Source of the DNA: Tubiluchus corallicola
Lineage: Eukaryota; Priapulida; Priapulimorpha; Priapulimorphida; Tubiluchidae
Reading direction: 5' to 3'
DNA: 64,000 nucleotides
Assembly: GCA_030141605.1 (NCBI GenBank)
Contig: JAQGDQ010000362.1
Location: 124,001-188,000, forward strand
Positions 11,834-25,800 of this stretch are shown piece after piece. A program made the translations under genes and the position numbers. Below the pieces are notes generated by a model. That model made no database searches and had not been told where the DNA came from. It saw only the letters and a list, made by a program, of their open reading frames with translations. The number at the start of each line of letters is the position of its first letter. The stretch's first letter is position 1.

Positions 11834-13489
11834 TATGCAAAACTGATTGTATTCTAATGCGGTTCCTATAGATAAAGGAAACTATTTAGTACATTCTTAT
11901 GGGTATTTGTAAATCTTACACAATTTTTGTTTGGACAAAAATGGCATAAGTTATAAATTGTTTATTCAAGAATTCTAATGTTGCAGATGAAAGATCGGTT
12001 TTTAGGAATCAATGTTTTGTTTAAAAAGTGCTTTAAAAATGATCAATGCATTCAATAAACAACATGCTGATAACGTTGCACTTTTTTTAGATGTGTAACT
12101 TTCCATATTTCAAGGTAAAAATACTGTGAGTTAAATTTAAAGTGTCAAAATTTGAATGCATAAATTAAATTTGAAGCTGGGAGATGACTTTAGTAATTTA
12201 GTAGCTGACAGACATATGCGACCCTTTTTGGAATTTGAGATGGCCATAACAAAAGTGTTTAGTATCAGATTTAGTATAATGTCATTGAGTTAGAAGTAAA
12301 CCAATCAATTTCATGTTGTAAATGGCAGAATCACATTTTTGCTGAGAATAAAAAATGCACTGTGTAATCTAAAATCTATTTGAAGTCCCAGAATTGGCTC
12401 CTGATTGACCTGCTTAACCTGTGAGTTTTGTTGATCATTATTTTTCTTATGATAGAAGCTATCAAAGTGATTGGCTGGTGTGAAAAGTCATCTGAATAAC
12501 TCATTTGAGCTGAGGCTTTTCATATAATTTGCTCAAATGTGTGATATAACTTATTCAGGTGTGTAGAATTAGAATTGATTTGTTGGACTAATTAATTAAT
12601 TTGATTAAGGAAAACGTGGAAATCACCCTGATGTACATATTAATTATCGTAGAGATACTAAAAAGCATTATTTACCTTCTGCTTTGCTTTATTCATTGCT
12701 TGCCTTAGCACTATTAAGTGTGGAATTTATATGCTTTTGACTAGAGGTACCTTGTAGAACATTTAGACACTGAACTGCAACTACAGTTAAAGTAAGCACT
12801 ACTGGCCTTCTTTTTTGTCCACTATGGGTGTGACACTTAGAACTACATAATGCCAATAATGTTAAGGAGTGGTGTAATTCAGGTAACAATGTCAAACTCC
12901 CAAAATACTATTACAATTAAGTTACAGACAAGTAACTGTACAAGTTTGCATAGTTTCTAGACTTCCAGAAAAAAAGAGAATTACAGTAGGGGCATCTCAA
13001 CTCTAGATTTACAACTGCAAGCAAAAAGCTATAAACAATAATTGATTTTATTTTAATGACTAATTTTTATTGTTATAGTCAAAATTCGGAAACATTCATA
13101 TTTCTGCTCAGGATGTCATATAAAGAATGAGTAGAAAATTTCCTTTTTACACTTATCAAGTTTTTTAAAGTGGCACTGATTACAAATAGTGACTGCCATA
13201 ACAGCCATTAATATAAAATGCATTGAAGCAATTCCTGCAAAATAACTAAGTATCCGATTACTGAATTTTATTTTTTATTCTAAGTGATGATAGTACATAG
13301 AATTGTACTGAATGGCTCATTCTGATTTTTCATATAACTTGGGCTTTTCGTTGGTTGTTTTTTCTTGTTTATTAAAACTTTTTTTAAGTATGTTAGATTA
13401 CAAATCTTGTAATTTATGTGAATTTCATTTTGTATACATGTACCAAGACTAAGTGAAGCATTAAAATAAACAATTTTTGCTGTTTTCAG
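11834..13489. other. Spacer or 5' intron upstream of the DnaJ gene
   Basis: The DnaJ start codon lies 7 nt inside an exon that begins at an acceptor, so this stretch is likely intron or promoter-proximal sequence of that gene. I could not place a 5' UTR exon with confidence. No protein-coding exon was recognised. Confidence 0.35.
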
Positions 13490-13496
13490 GACGATC

Positions 13497-15826
13497 ATGG
13501 GGAAGGACTATTATAGCATTCTTGGTGTTAGCCGCAATGCCTCTGAAGAGGAAATTAAAAAGGCCTACCGCAAGATGGCGTTGAAGTGGCATCCGGATAA
13601 AAATAAATCACCAGATGCTGAACAAAAGTTTAAAGAAGTAGCAGAAGCATATGATGTGTTGAGTGATAAGAACAAGAAAGATATTTATGATAAATTTGGC
13701 GAGGAAGGACTAAAAGGTGGTGTACCTGGTGCCTCTCCAGATGGTGGTGCTTACCATTACACATTCCAAGGAGATCCACGGGACATATTTAAAGCATTTT
13801 TTGGAGATGGCGATCCGTTTACAGAATTTGGTTTTGGTGGTGATCCATTTGGTATGGGAGGCATGGGCGGCAGTGGAGGGAGGCAGCCATTCTTTTTTAA
13901 TGATGGTGGAGGCCACGATTTATTTGACATGTTAGGAGGTGGAATGGGAGCTAGCACCTCTCAGCGTCAAGATGACCCAGTTGTACACCAAGTGCTTGTT
14001 TCTTTGGAAGATGTGTTGCGAGGCACTAGGAAAAAGATGAAAATATCTAGGCGAGTGGTGGCACCTGGAGGCCAAGCTAAAATTGAAGAGAAAGTACTAA
14101 ATGTCGACATCAAGCCCGGTTGGAAAGAGGGAACAAAAATTACATTTCCCAAAGAGGGGGACCAAACCCCTGGAAAAATACCTGCAGATATTGTATTTGT
14201 AGTTAAGGACAGAACTCATCCTTTGTTTAAGCGTTCTGGGAGCGATATAATATATAGAGCGAGAATTGGAATTAGAGAGGTAAGTTATTGTGTTAACTGT
14301 GCATCTGAAATTGAAAACAGAATTAGAATCTGATTGGTGATGGGGAAAACAAAATCTTAAGATAAAAATAACAGTCAGCACCCACTTAAGCAAAGACATG
14401 GCTTTGATTCAGACACAACATCTGCAACGTTTTGACACAGTTAAGGTCATGTTCACGTAATAATTCATCTAAATAAAAATACAGTGTAAAAATGCGAAAA
14501 TCAACCTATCCACGGGCATTGGCCAGAGAATGAATTGTGTTGGAATAACACAACTTTATTTTTCTGTCATTTGGCTTTTTGTCACACAATATGTAAGTTT
14601 ACGATTTAATATTTTCTTTGTTTACTTGTCACAATGTTGATATTCGTATTTTTGCACCGTATTTTTATTTAGGTGGATTTGTCGAAACGTTGCAGATGTT
14701 GTGTCTGTATAAAAGGCTAAAAGCCAACTCTTTGTATAAGTGCATGCTGGCTGTTATTTTCATTTCAAAATTAGCATAAATGCATGGTTGTATAATTTCT
14801 GCTGTCAAGTCTACCTACTCAGTAATCTCTGTGGACTGAAAACATTCCTATGGGTTAGGTGCTCCGCAGGTCATGCAACTGTATTTTTAAGCATTTCTGC
14901 TTTGACATTTATGTGATACGTGCTGATTAGAAATCCAAATTAAATGTGTCCAAATAAAGGAGATTTGATTGTGTGTGTAATTTGATAAAAGACATAGTTT
15001 CATGCCAAAATCCAATAACTTTTTCATGCACGTAGTTTTGGATTTTGGAAAAGACCTTTTTGGGAGTGCTTTCCAGATTCTAAATATGGAACATGTGTTT
15101 ATTCATCCATTTTAAATGCAAACTTTGTAAATTTTTACTTAACAGGATGCCAGTGTCAATTTATTATATGAAACTCTTTGTGAACATGAAATTTAATCTG
15201 ATAAAAGTGATTAAAAATACTTCATGGGTATAGATTTATTTGTAACATTCTGGTTTAAACTAAGACTAGGCATTTTACTCAAAATTACTGAAATAAGTTC
15301 GAAATTTCGAATTGTTGTTTTTTAGATTTCAAATTTATTTTGCATAATTTGGTACTAAAAACAGTTTCATACCGCAGTTGCAACCTTTTTTTGCTCAAGC
15401 AACATGATATGTATTTTTTTCAATGTAAAATCTTTATTAAATTTTCAAAGTGAGTGCTATCATCAGCTTAAGCATCAATCAGAGATTGTTATAAATAAGG
15501 AAATTGAACAATTTGAAGGAGAATGTATATTTGAGTCTGGTGTTTTGAAATTTGTAATACATGGTTTTTTATTTTGCCTTTAGGCTTTGATAGGCTGTAT
15601 TCTAATGGTGCCAACATTAGAAGGTGGAAAACACGAGTTACGTTTGACGGAAGTTGTAAACCCAGATTCTGTGAGAAGAATAGCAGGAAAAGGTCTACCA
15701 TATCCTAAAGAACCTCAGAGACGTGGTGATCTTATCGTTAAATTTGATATAAAATTTCCTGATCGGTTGCCAGAAGGCACTAAAGACATTCTCAGAGACT
15801 GTTTACCAAAAGGTCCATGTGAATAA
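13497..15826 (+). CDS. DNAJB1/4/5-like: DnaJ homolog subfamily B (DNAJB1/4/5-like), Hsp70 co-chaperone
   Basis: Two coding exons, 13497-14279 and 15584-15826, join in phase 0 (IRE|ALIGC) to give 341 aa, the usual size of the DNAJB1/4/5 group. The J domain is at residues 4-68 with the HPD motif at 32-34 (WHPDKN), which stimulates Hsp70 ATPase. A Gly/Phe-rich linker covers about 70-155. The two beta-rich substrate-binding domains follow, about 160-240 and 245-325, and then the dimerisation end. There is no zinc finger, so it is class B (type II). It acts in the cytosol or nucleus. The acceptor TTTTCAG at 13489 precedes the start, so a non-coding or upstream exon exists. If the intron is retained, a stop follows after 278 aa. 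The 1.3-kb intron contains a fold-back MITE. The paralogue within the group cannot be fixed here. Confidence 0.95.
14364..14760. mobile_element. Fold-back MITE in the DnaJ intron
   Basis: About 105 bp at each end are imperfect inverted repeats. The left arm includes AAAATAACAGTCAGCA and CAGACACAACATCTGCAACG. The right arm includes CGTTGCAGATGTTGTGTCTG and ends TGCTGGCTGTTATTTT. The core is short and non-coding. No clear target duplication was found. Confidence 0.75.
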
Positions 15827-17735
15827 TTTATTTTGTTATTATAATGTGTTGTCCATAAAGTCCATCAAATCGTTACACAAACATGGATGTGCAGAGTAGC
15901 CTAAAGACTATTGAACCTCTAGTATGTGTTTAAACTCACTTACATGAAAATGTTCTAGTTTTCTCAACATTAAGAAAGTTAGCCTTTTGTTAAATTGATG
16001 ATAATTTCATATCAGAATGTTATTGGTAATAGATAAAGCACTTGACAGGTATGTTAGTAAATAATGTAGGCAGTATGCAGTTGTGTGGTTCTAGCACACA
16101 GAGCCTTTTTTCAAAGCAAGAATTTGATGCATTCACAGTGTAATATGACCGCATTGTAAAGCTTAAATGGTTACCTTGACTGTTTTTACCTTAAATTATG
16201 TTTTCGTTATCTGCAACTGAAATATCACCATTAATTTATTTGAGGTTTAGTAAAAAGAGTAAACGTATAATGTTGCTTGTTGATCTGTAGCGTGGCCAAG
16301 TTGCAGAGATATTAAACTCCATCTTTCATGAGCATCGCAAAATCTATATAAGTTTTCTTCAGGTAGTATGTTCAGAATGAAAAAAGACGATGTAGCTTTA
16401 GGCAGATGTACTTTAGTTGGCTGAACTAAAGCACAAAGTGAGTTTATCAGTCATATATACAAATTGCAGGTATAATCATGATTCATGATACATTTATTAA
16501 ATGCGTAAACGTTAGAACTAAGATTTATTTCAATTGTAAATCAGATATTTGCAGTATAGCTGAAACTGTGCATCAAGCATTTGAATTAAATTTGACATTT
16601 ACCACTTGATGAGGTGAATAGTGCACAGTTTCTAATTAGTTTACCACCGTCTCAGGATGCTGTATTAGTTCTATATCATCTTCAGTAAGCTGTAAAGTTT
16701 TTGTTTAGCTAATGAAAGTTTACATTTGTTGTGATTTTGTTTTGTTGGCTTATTTCTTTTATTGGAGTTTTGTATCCTTGAATGAGGAACAATCAAATTC
16801 AAGTATGCTAATTCAATTGAATTTCTTTCTACCAAATCTTCAAACTATTATTTGTCTTTCATGTTGCAATTATTTATTTTATTTAAATACCTATATATTA
16901 TAAAATGTATGAAGCAAGCTAATTATAATTTTGCTCCTGAACCATTCCATTATGCAGTTGAAGGCAGTTTTGTACATCATTTGGAAATAGGGGCCTTTAG
17001 TAAGTATTATGCTAATATGAATGTAGTCCCGGTGTCCTAACACAATTTTGTCAAACTTGGATGGTAGTTTAAAATTTACTATATGCAGCGTTTCAAATTG
17101 CAAAGCAGGCAGTGATGAGTTTCCCATTATCTAGTTAACGCGTTCAATTTAACAATTAAAGGACTGCGCTGAAAGCGTATGGCCGTATGCGGAAAGGAAA
17201 AGAACTTTGCTGATTTGTCTTACTCGACTTAATTATAATTATTATTATGTTTGCTTTATTGTGGTGACTTGGAAAAACAAAGGTATATGCCTGCATTAAT
17301 TTGAAAAAAACTATGAAATGTCACGCGTAACCTATGCACAAATGTCACTTTATTGTTTTCTTAATTACGAGCCTGATGACAACATTAATTGCTCACTCGT
17401 GCGCTGCTTAAAACTTTTAGTGTAGCGTAACTGGCATTAGAACTAAACAATATAATAATGTCTTCATCCGTGAGTTAATGAGCGGATATCAAGTAAGGTA
17501 GTTATTTGAAAAAAGTTAAAACCGTAAAAAAGTTAAAGGTTAAAATTCCCGTTGTTAATTAAAGGTCACGAGTTATTATCATAATTGATCTTTACACTGA
17601 GATAAGTTACATTAGACTTTACTAAACACTAATGCATCAATACTCAGAATGAATCGCTTTTACGTTGAACTGGATCAGATTTGAAAGATTAGGCTGCATT
17701 AGATTAAATGTACAATTGATTATAATTTATTACAG

Positions 17736-17737
<2 letters not shown>
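15827..17737. other. DnaJ 3' UTR and spacer
   Basis: The first part is presumably the DnaJ 3' UTR. I see no AATAAA close to the stop; an ATTAAA variant occurs near 16495. No other gene or clear repeat was recognised. Confidence 0.4.

Positions 17738-17787
<50 letters not shown>
17738..17787. repeat. (TA)n microsatellite
   Basis: About 25 uninterrupted TA/AT units. Confidence 0.95.
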
Positions 17788-17789
<2 letters not shown>

Positions 17790-19811
17790 ATGCTAAATGT
17801 TTGATATGTTTGATATTGGATACTAGACAGGTGAGTAGTAGGTTTGGGTTTGATGTGTTGGTAATAATTGTAAAATTAGATCAATTTTGCAGTGAAATTT
17901 TTCAAGCGGTCATTTAAGAGTAAGATTTATGTATTTCAGACTAGAATTAAGTTGAAGCATATGCTATTTTGCGTGGCGAATCGAAAACTGACCACGATAT
18001 GTGCTGTGCAAACAAAGTTAAGCAGTGCTCAGCTTGTTCAATACGTGAATTAGTGATTGTCGGGAAGACTGCGTTTGGGCGGCTTTGTTTTCAGAGTGCA
18101 TTCGAACGTGGTTTCGTATGTGAAATAGTATGCATATGTATTCATATTTCCGTACGCATTCGTATGTGAAATAGGTAAATTCGTCTGTTTGCATTTACAA
18201 CCCATAGTCACAATTCGCGATGTAAGGTGAGCGGTTCCAGAATAATGCTGTTAGTTGCCGCATCAATTATGCTTTTACTTTTCTTGAACACACCCTAACA
18301 AATAGATAAGTTCTAAAATAATTTTGAAGTAGGATGTAGGACAGCTTGATTAAAATTATAGAGAATTTGAGTGTATGGCACTGGAAACTTTTATTTAACT
18401 TTGAGACGTGTTTCTGAAGCTTCTGCACATTTCAGTTATTGTAGCTGAATAACCTATTTGCGTCTATTTCAACTGTTAGTAAATTATACAAGTAAATAAA
18501 ATAAAATTAATACAATAGTTAGGAGAATTTCAAAGTATTTACACTTGATATTCATCAGTTTCGTTACAATTTTTCGCATCAAAAGCGAAGATTAGCATTG
18601 GTAAATGGCAACTTATTCACTTTTTAAAATTAAGCCAAAAAATTAGGCCAATGAATGACTCATCAGTCATCAGGGGGGACATCGCTCAAAATTCGTTATT
18701 TTAGATAAAGTCTCAATGGCGTTACTTTATTTGAAATGTTTTGAATTGAATGCGAATACACCCGAGAAAATAATTTTCATATTCTACCAAAAAAATTGAC
18801 CACCGCCTTTTTGGTTATTATATACACGTAACCTGGCGTTGGTTAGTTTACTTTTTCAGTAAAGGCGAAATTGTGTAAAAGGGTACGTAGTAAAGAATAA
18901 TCAAAAGCAAACAGAAAGATAATTATTGGCTGTCATCTACAGTGAAAAAACTCTTACCTATCACTGATCTTTTTGACTAATAATAATAGTCGTTTATTGT
19001 CTCTTGAATGCACACCAAGTTGTCATTTACGTTAGATGGGAAAAATCAAGGCAATTCTAAGGAACGCACAAGTAATATAAGATCGTGTTTTCTAGTCAGT
19101 AGATGTAGTAACCTGCATGTATATTCATTTGAGCATTAATTCACGAAGCGCAAAGTTGTCCATTTTTCGTCTTACAAATGTAATTACCGCAGATTTGATA
19201 CTAACGAACAAAGTACAATTTAAATATAATTGTATGCTGCCATTTGCTTGAGAAGTTTGAGAACTTGAATAACGTAAGCAGAAAATACCATCTCCTTTTC
19301 AAGGAGGCATTACATAGTAACACTGAAGCTAACATTGAATTCGAAAATATCAGTTCCTATTAAAGTAGTCATGGAATAATCGAGTTCAAGTTACTAAGTA
19401 TAGGTAAAACATGAACTATAAAGTTTTTAACTTCGTTATGTATTTCCCACCAATTTAAACTTGGAAAACTCTAGTGACTAGATGGAAAGTTGCAAGTTCT
19501 GTTTTGAAATTTACTGGTATCTTAACCGAGGAATATGTTTCATTTGTAAATCGTTGGGATTTCCTGTTTTTTGACAATCTATTTTGACGTCCTTTTACTA
19601 TTATTTAATGAGTGAACCCTGTTTTTGTTATTCAGGTGCAGTGATTGAAAACGAAGTGTGCAAGAGACTTCGAAATATGTCTCCAAAGCTAAGCAAAATT
19701 CTTTACCATAATAGCTCTAAGATATGTTAACGCGTTAATGTTGGAACGAAAAGTATATATTAGTGAATTATGTATGCGTATATTTAATTACAGTATCTTA
19801 GTTAGTAGAAA
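17788..19811. other. No recognised gene; TGF-beta gene 3' flank
   Basis: The right-hand part should contain the 3' UTR of the minus-strand TGF-beta ligand. A minus-strand ATTAAA lies at about 19604-19609, roughly 200 nt past its stop. Nothing else was supported. Confidence 0.35.
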
Positions 19812-22800
19812 TTACGAGCATGCGCATTCATCTACTATCATTCCGTTATGCTGAGTAATCACTATTTTTGGAGGAACAGAATTATCTAAGTGCAACATTG
19901 GTAGAGGTCGCAAACGTTTTGCTGTGCAGCAAGGTTTTGGGATGTTGCTGTTCTGGCGATGAATGGCTGCTTGAATGGTGGCGTGGGTGTTTCCCGCTTT
20001 GTACAACCGCCCACGCTTATTGGGACAACGCCCTTCGCAGAAGTAAGCCTCATAGCCTGTTGGTGCAAAGACCCAATCGTTCCAGCCGATGTCTTCGAAG
20101 GAGACGTAGAGTTTCTTTCTGCAACAGAGGCGGTTATTACCGGAGAGGTGACAGTCTTCGACACGCTGCGTTTCCTCTTTGAAACCTCCGCGTTTCGCTT
20201 TCAGCGCAGGTGAAGTTTTCCATTCGGACGTGAGTACGCTGAGCGTGGGCTTAAAATCATTAATTAAAACCTCGTCCAAGAGTTTGCTGCGATAACGTAC
20301 GTTTGCTGGAATGAAATAAATTGTCTGGCAAGTCGGTTGATTTAAACAGTCTATTTGTAGTCCATAATTAGTAATGTTTGACTGCGTCCACAATTCTACA
20401 GCCTGTGTGACATCAAAGAACTCCCAGCCGCTCTTTATTATCGAAACAGGTCTTGAAGCCAGTAGCAGTCTGACGTCATCACCTGGCTTCGTTGTCAGGT
20501 ATACGTTCACGTGGACATCATCCTCTTCTGATGTAATGGGTGATAAAATGGCTTTGAAAATTTTTAATTTGGCACTAAATACTTGCTGTGCTTTGTTATA
20601 CTTTAATGTGCTTACGTTAAAATAAAGATTCTTTCCAGTTTTCCACCATTTTGTAGCGCTCCTGGCGGGAAATGTACCTGAAAAAGAACAGTATCACTTT
20701 TTTAAGTTGTCCAACTTAGAATCGAAAAGAATCGCCATTGCTCATTATCATGACATTACCATTAAAATTATGCAATGACAATAGCAATAGTTGCTATAAT
20801 AATAGCATCGGAAGTCACAGGGTGGACACAAAAACTAAAAGCTAGATATTAGTATGATTTATTGTCTGTATTGTATTGATATTTTCTTTGTTATATCGGA
20901 TAGAGGTATTCTCAATAAAAGTATTGATCAATTCAGGCTTCGATTGAAAAAAGTAATTGAAGTGTCAGGAAAAAATTGAATAGTTTTTTAATGTACGTAA
21001 AAGCAAAACTTAAAGGATAAATTCCAACTTTTTGTTTCTTTAGAAAGTTTTTTATTTATACGGCGCTAAAGTTTCCAAATTTTCCGTTTTTATATAGCAT
21101 GATATTATTCATAACGTCTGTATCTATTTTCATGACAAGAAGCTTTATTCCAATGAAAAAATGCATTTTTAATGAATTTTTTAAATTTTTATGTCTACCT
21201 GTTATTATTCTAGTCCATTAACGTATCATTTATAAGCGAAAGAAAACGTGTACAGTGTCTTAACAAACGATACTCAGAATAGTGCAAACAACTTCGTGAG
21301 ACTTTTGCCGCAGAAAAAACGTTATGCCAGAGAAACTTTTAGAGTTTATATGTTTGTTTTTTCAATATCAAGTTAAAAACTTTAGACTAAAAACTGTTAT
21401 CCTCAGGACATGATGATACATAACTGTTGCTATTCTTTGCGCCTAACTTTTTGATAAGTAAACTTATTTTTGTTTACTGAAGTAACTGTAATTTTTACTC
21501 TATTAACGGACGTGTACAAATTTTTCTTGTTGTGTCGCGAGCAGATCGTTTTCATTGTTGCGCGTTGCTGCGACGTTTTGGAGGTTCGAACTTGATGAAT
21601 AATGAGAAAAGTAGCCATACAAGATACCATTTGAAGTCTTGCAATAAGACACGATGTGGTATTAGTCGACATGCAGAAGTCGTAAATGGCATGCTACTGT
21701 GATGCCAGAGTTCCGATAGAACTCTAGCTTGGTCACAACAGTTATCCATTTTAACAAACAGAAACACTGTTTGACTACAACAGTACGTAGAAAAGCAAAA
21801 TTCTAAGACAGTAGATTCAATTTTTCCAATAACAACACCAGGAAAACTGGCGAAAGGAGGGTAATTGAAATTATCAGCTTATTTTTAATTTAAGAGAACT
21901 TTCTTCAGATTACATAACACGTAGAAAGGCTTCTTACAACTCATGCAAGAGGCGCCCATTAAAGCAGCACTGAAGGTAAATTATGATTGGGTGTCAAAAT
22001 GTAGTTTAGGTACTGTTGATAACTATGTCATATTAACAAGACTGAATGAATTCAGATCCAAATCCGCGAGGGCCATAACCAAATCAACCATGTTGTTTTA
22101 ATGGACAAGACCTTGAATGATCTTGAAAAAAACATTTTTCTAATTGGCAATGCGCATTTTACATCAGCTGGCATTACATTTATGCCATCATTACTGCTAC
22201 CTGGCTGAGCTACTTTAACTTTAGAGCTGCATCGTCAGCCATTTTGAAGGACAGTCATCTTGATTGACTTTGAAACACCATTTTTCTGATGGACATTAAT
22301 TTTGTACATTTATACGAGCTGGTATCAAATTTATGCAGTCTAAGATGCTCCTTAGCTAAGCTATTTTGATTTTAAAGCTACATCGGCGGCCATTTTCAAT
22401 GACCTTGAAACGCTTTTCTGATAGGCCTTACGCGCTTTTATATCAGCTGATAGCTTTTGTTCGCTTTTACATAGATATGCGTATGTCATCTTATGTGCCG
22501 TATACTTGAGTGATTTTTATTTTGGCTTTAAAGCAGCTTTGGTGGCCATTTTGAATAAAGCCCCACAATGGATTCTGGGGGATTTTGAATATGTTACTCT
22601 GGCCGACCTTCTGTACGCAAAAATTCAGCTTACACTCTTTTTGTCCGGTACTTTATCTTATTTTGACCGGATTATCGCAATCAACGAATGTGTGATTAGT
22701 CCTCCACTGACAGTGATCATTGTTTGCGTGAGGGATAAGGTCATTACGGTGTGCATATAATAATGTACAGATAATACCTTCGTGCTAAATGTTATTTAAG

Positions 22801-25800
22801 GGCTATCATCGCAAATACGAACCAATTATTATCATTGATACATTGAGTTATTAAAATCATCAGAAAATAACCGTGTAGTACTATGCGAATCTATGAATTA
22901 ATGCAATTGTACGGTGCATGACAGTGTCCATCGCCTGAATGCGCACCCGGCGAAGATGAATAAATCTGATACCCTATATAATTAGTCTCGACATACAATA
23001 GAATCTATCTTGATGACATTATTAAATGATCAAACAAACTATATATAGTATTGCGACTATACGAAATCAGAAAATTTATTGCATTGGAATGCTGCTGCGT
23101 TGGAGCAGTTACAGGGTTGATGGATAAGAAGATAATGTGCGCAGAAATAAGTTTCGTTAATTTAAAGTCGAAGATTTAGAATGAACGGTTAGTTTAAAAC
23201 GAGCTGGTCTCTTCTACAAATTTCCAAAGCACATTTCAAAAATACAGGACACATTTGAAACCTTAATCAAGGTTAGGGGCATTTAAAGATAGTGGTTGCA
23301 GAAATATTTGGAATTCAAAGATTTAATGTTTTATACTTAAATCAAATAAAGTAGATGTACACTTGCATAGGATCGGAAGTAACTAAAAAAAAAACACACA
23401 GTTTTCCAAATTTTAAATATGCACATTGAAGTAAAGTTTTTTGACGTGAAAAGACGCGGATACTGCATCAGTGACGACCAAGATCTCGACTAAGACGTGA
23501 ATAGTTTGTTGTGTGTGGTCGTTGATTTTTTTGTGCACATGATCCTTTATTATTATAGACAGTCATGCTAAATGTACAGTTTTTTCCATAAATGACATTC
23601 ATAAACCTTCGAATATTTTGTGAAACACAGTACGCCATTGGGATTATTGTCTCGCATTGTTTCAGGTTTGCATTTGTTTTCACCTCTAGCAACTTGTCTT
23701 CTGTGTTTGGAGCAAAACACGAGGCAAATGACGGAAAACATCAAAAACGGCAAATTTACGAAAAAGCAAAATGCTGATCCCTCTTTGCATTTGCGTAGTT
23801 TTATTTGTAGGTGAGTAATCATACCCATGTATTATATTATACATAAGTATTTAAGTTAGTTTTTAGTAGTGTTTTTATATTTGTATGTATTTTGTGTTTT
23901 TATGTTTTACGGACTAGATTCCAAAATAAATAAATAATTCAATTCAGTTCAATTAGCATTGCCTTGCTTAGATTTATTTAGTAACATTTTTTTGTTTTTA
24001 GTTTAAATTTTCAGGTTTTTACGTAGTACTACTCGAAACGCCATTCACGAACCTTCAAATATTTTTGAAAATACAGTGTGCCCCTCTGGGATTATGTTCT
24101 TGGATTGCATGTCGTTTCGCCAGTGCACAATTCGCCAGTCTATCTTTTCGCCAGTTCGCCAGTCTATCTTTTTGCCAGTATATCCTTTCGCCAGTGTATC
24201 TTTTCGCCAGTCGGTATTTTCGCCAGTATATCCTTTCGCCAGTGTATCTTTTCGCCAGTCGGTATTTTCGCCAGTTACCGTGACTAACACCGAAGACTTA
24301 ACTGATCTGTAAGTCACCATTGACCATTAGGTATCAACATGGTTTCACTTAAACGCCTTGTGAACGGAAGATAAAAGTCCTACAGGGGCGTGTCATACTC
24401 ACTGGATTTGCAATGAAACGAGGAATCTGATGCACCAAAATCGCGAGTCGAGTTTCGTTTAGCCAGAAAACGACAATAAAAATAATGTCCAGAAATAAAG
24501 ATAATATAAAGAAAATTTGATATTCAGGATCTGCAGTTATTTTCGTTTTGCGATGTTTAGTTTCCGAGATACGCATCTTTTTGGAATAACTGAAAAACTA
24601 GACGGCGCTACTTGACCAAATTTGGTGTGCTTGTAACTAGAGTAGAGGGCCACCTTAGCTTACAATTTCGGGTCGCGACCCGTTAAGCCATCTGAATTAT
24701 GACCCGAAATTTGTCAAAATACGTCTATTTTTGAGAAGCAATTACTCCTACAAGAAGCGTCACCTACCACAATGGCGCCCAGAGGTGATTGTGCAATCAG
24801 TGATCTATCCAATGATGTGCCACACTACGGCCGTTTTTCTGGATCCGTGTCGGTTGGAAATCACGTGTATGAAGAGTGTTTTTAGTTACACTATTTTCAT
24901 ACAAAGACCTTTGTAGTATCATATCCACATTTTCATATTTGCATTAACCCATAAAAACGAATGTAAATTTTTTGTCTCGGGAATGGTAGGGGCTCATTTT
25001 ATTATTTTTGCGCTTGAACCGCTAATGTCTTTTCGCAAGCTAAATATAACTTAATACACATTGCTAATACCTAATCAAATTAAAACTTAAGGCTATTTAT
25101 TATGTTTGTTCATTTGTTTGTTTGTACTTTTACTTCAGCTAGCAGCAAACCAAACATATTTAAATATTCATGTATGTGTATGCAGAGCACACGTTAAAAT
25201 TTTAAAAATATCTTTCTAAAAATCTAAAACTAATATGGCACAAAATTTGTGATATTAACCACCAAACGGCAGATATTAAGTATCATCAGCATCAGATAAG
25301 TACAGGTAAGTATCGTTAACAACAAGTATCATCGACAGCTGGTATCTGTATTATCAGTAACAGGTAAGTACCACTTTTGTCAGATAAATATCGTCAGCAA
25401 CATGTAAGTATCATCGGTAATAGGTAAGTATCATCGTTAGCAAGCAGCTATCATACACCATGCTGACAGATTTCTTTTCTGCAAGCAGACACTATAACTA
25501 CTAGAACGTCGTTTTACGACCTTAAGTCTGCCCGCACAACTCGACAGATTATAGCGTAATTATTGGACGAACATCACAGCCAAAAATTTCGTCAATTTGG
25601 CCTCAATCACATGATATAGTAATGCATAAAACGGTGACATTGAACATACAGGAATAATCTGATTTCAAAACGGGTTGGCGTTATATCGTCAAACAGTTTA
25701 ACTAAACTTTTACAAGAGATGTAGATTCCAAAATTAGGTATTTCGACACCTTCATCTCATATAATAAAAGAGACATCTCGTTCATGCAGTTTGTCAAATT

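Noticed and set aside
12689-12895. 68-codon minus-strand open frame upstream of the DnaJ gene
   Set aside because: No ATG at its start, no splice-site support and no recognised motif.
19868-20213. + strand open frames opposite the TGF-beta mature domain
   Set aside because: Antisense shadows of the real minus-strand exon.
21430-21767. Minus-strand frames with a hydrophobic stretch, considered as a TGF-beta signal exon
   Set aside because: The exon at 27427-27142 gives a proper signal peptide and prodomain and joins in phase to the last exon; these frames do not fit between them.
24045-24320. CRISPR-like array or repeat protein (Trp-Arg-Lys-Asp repeats)
   Set aside because: The tandem unit is short, has no spacers and is mirrored at 26.57-26.66 kb. 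It is the end array of a fold-back element in a eukaryotic intron.
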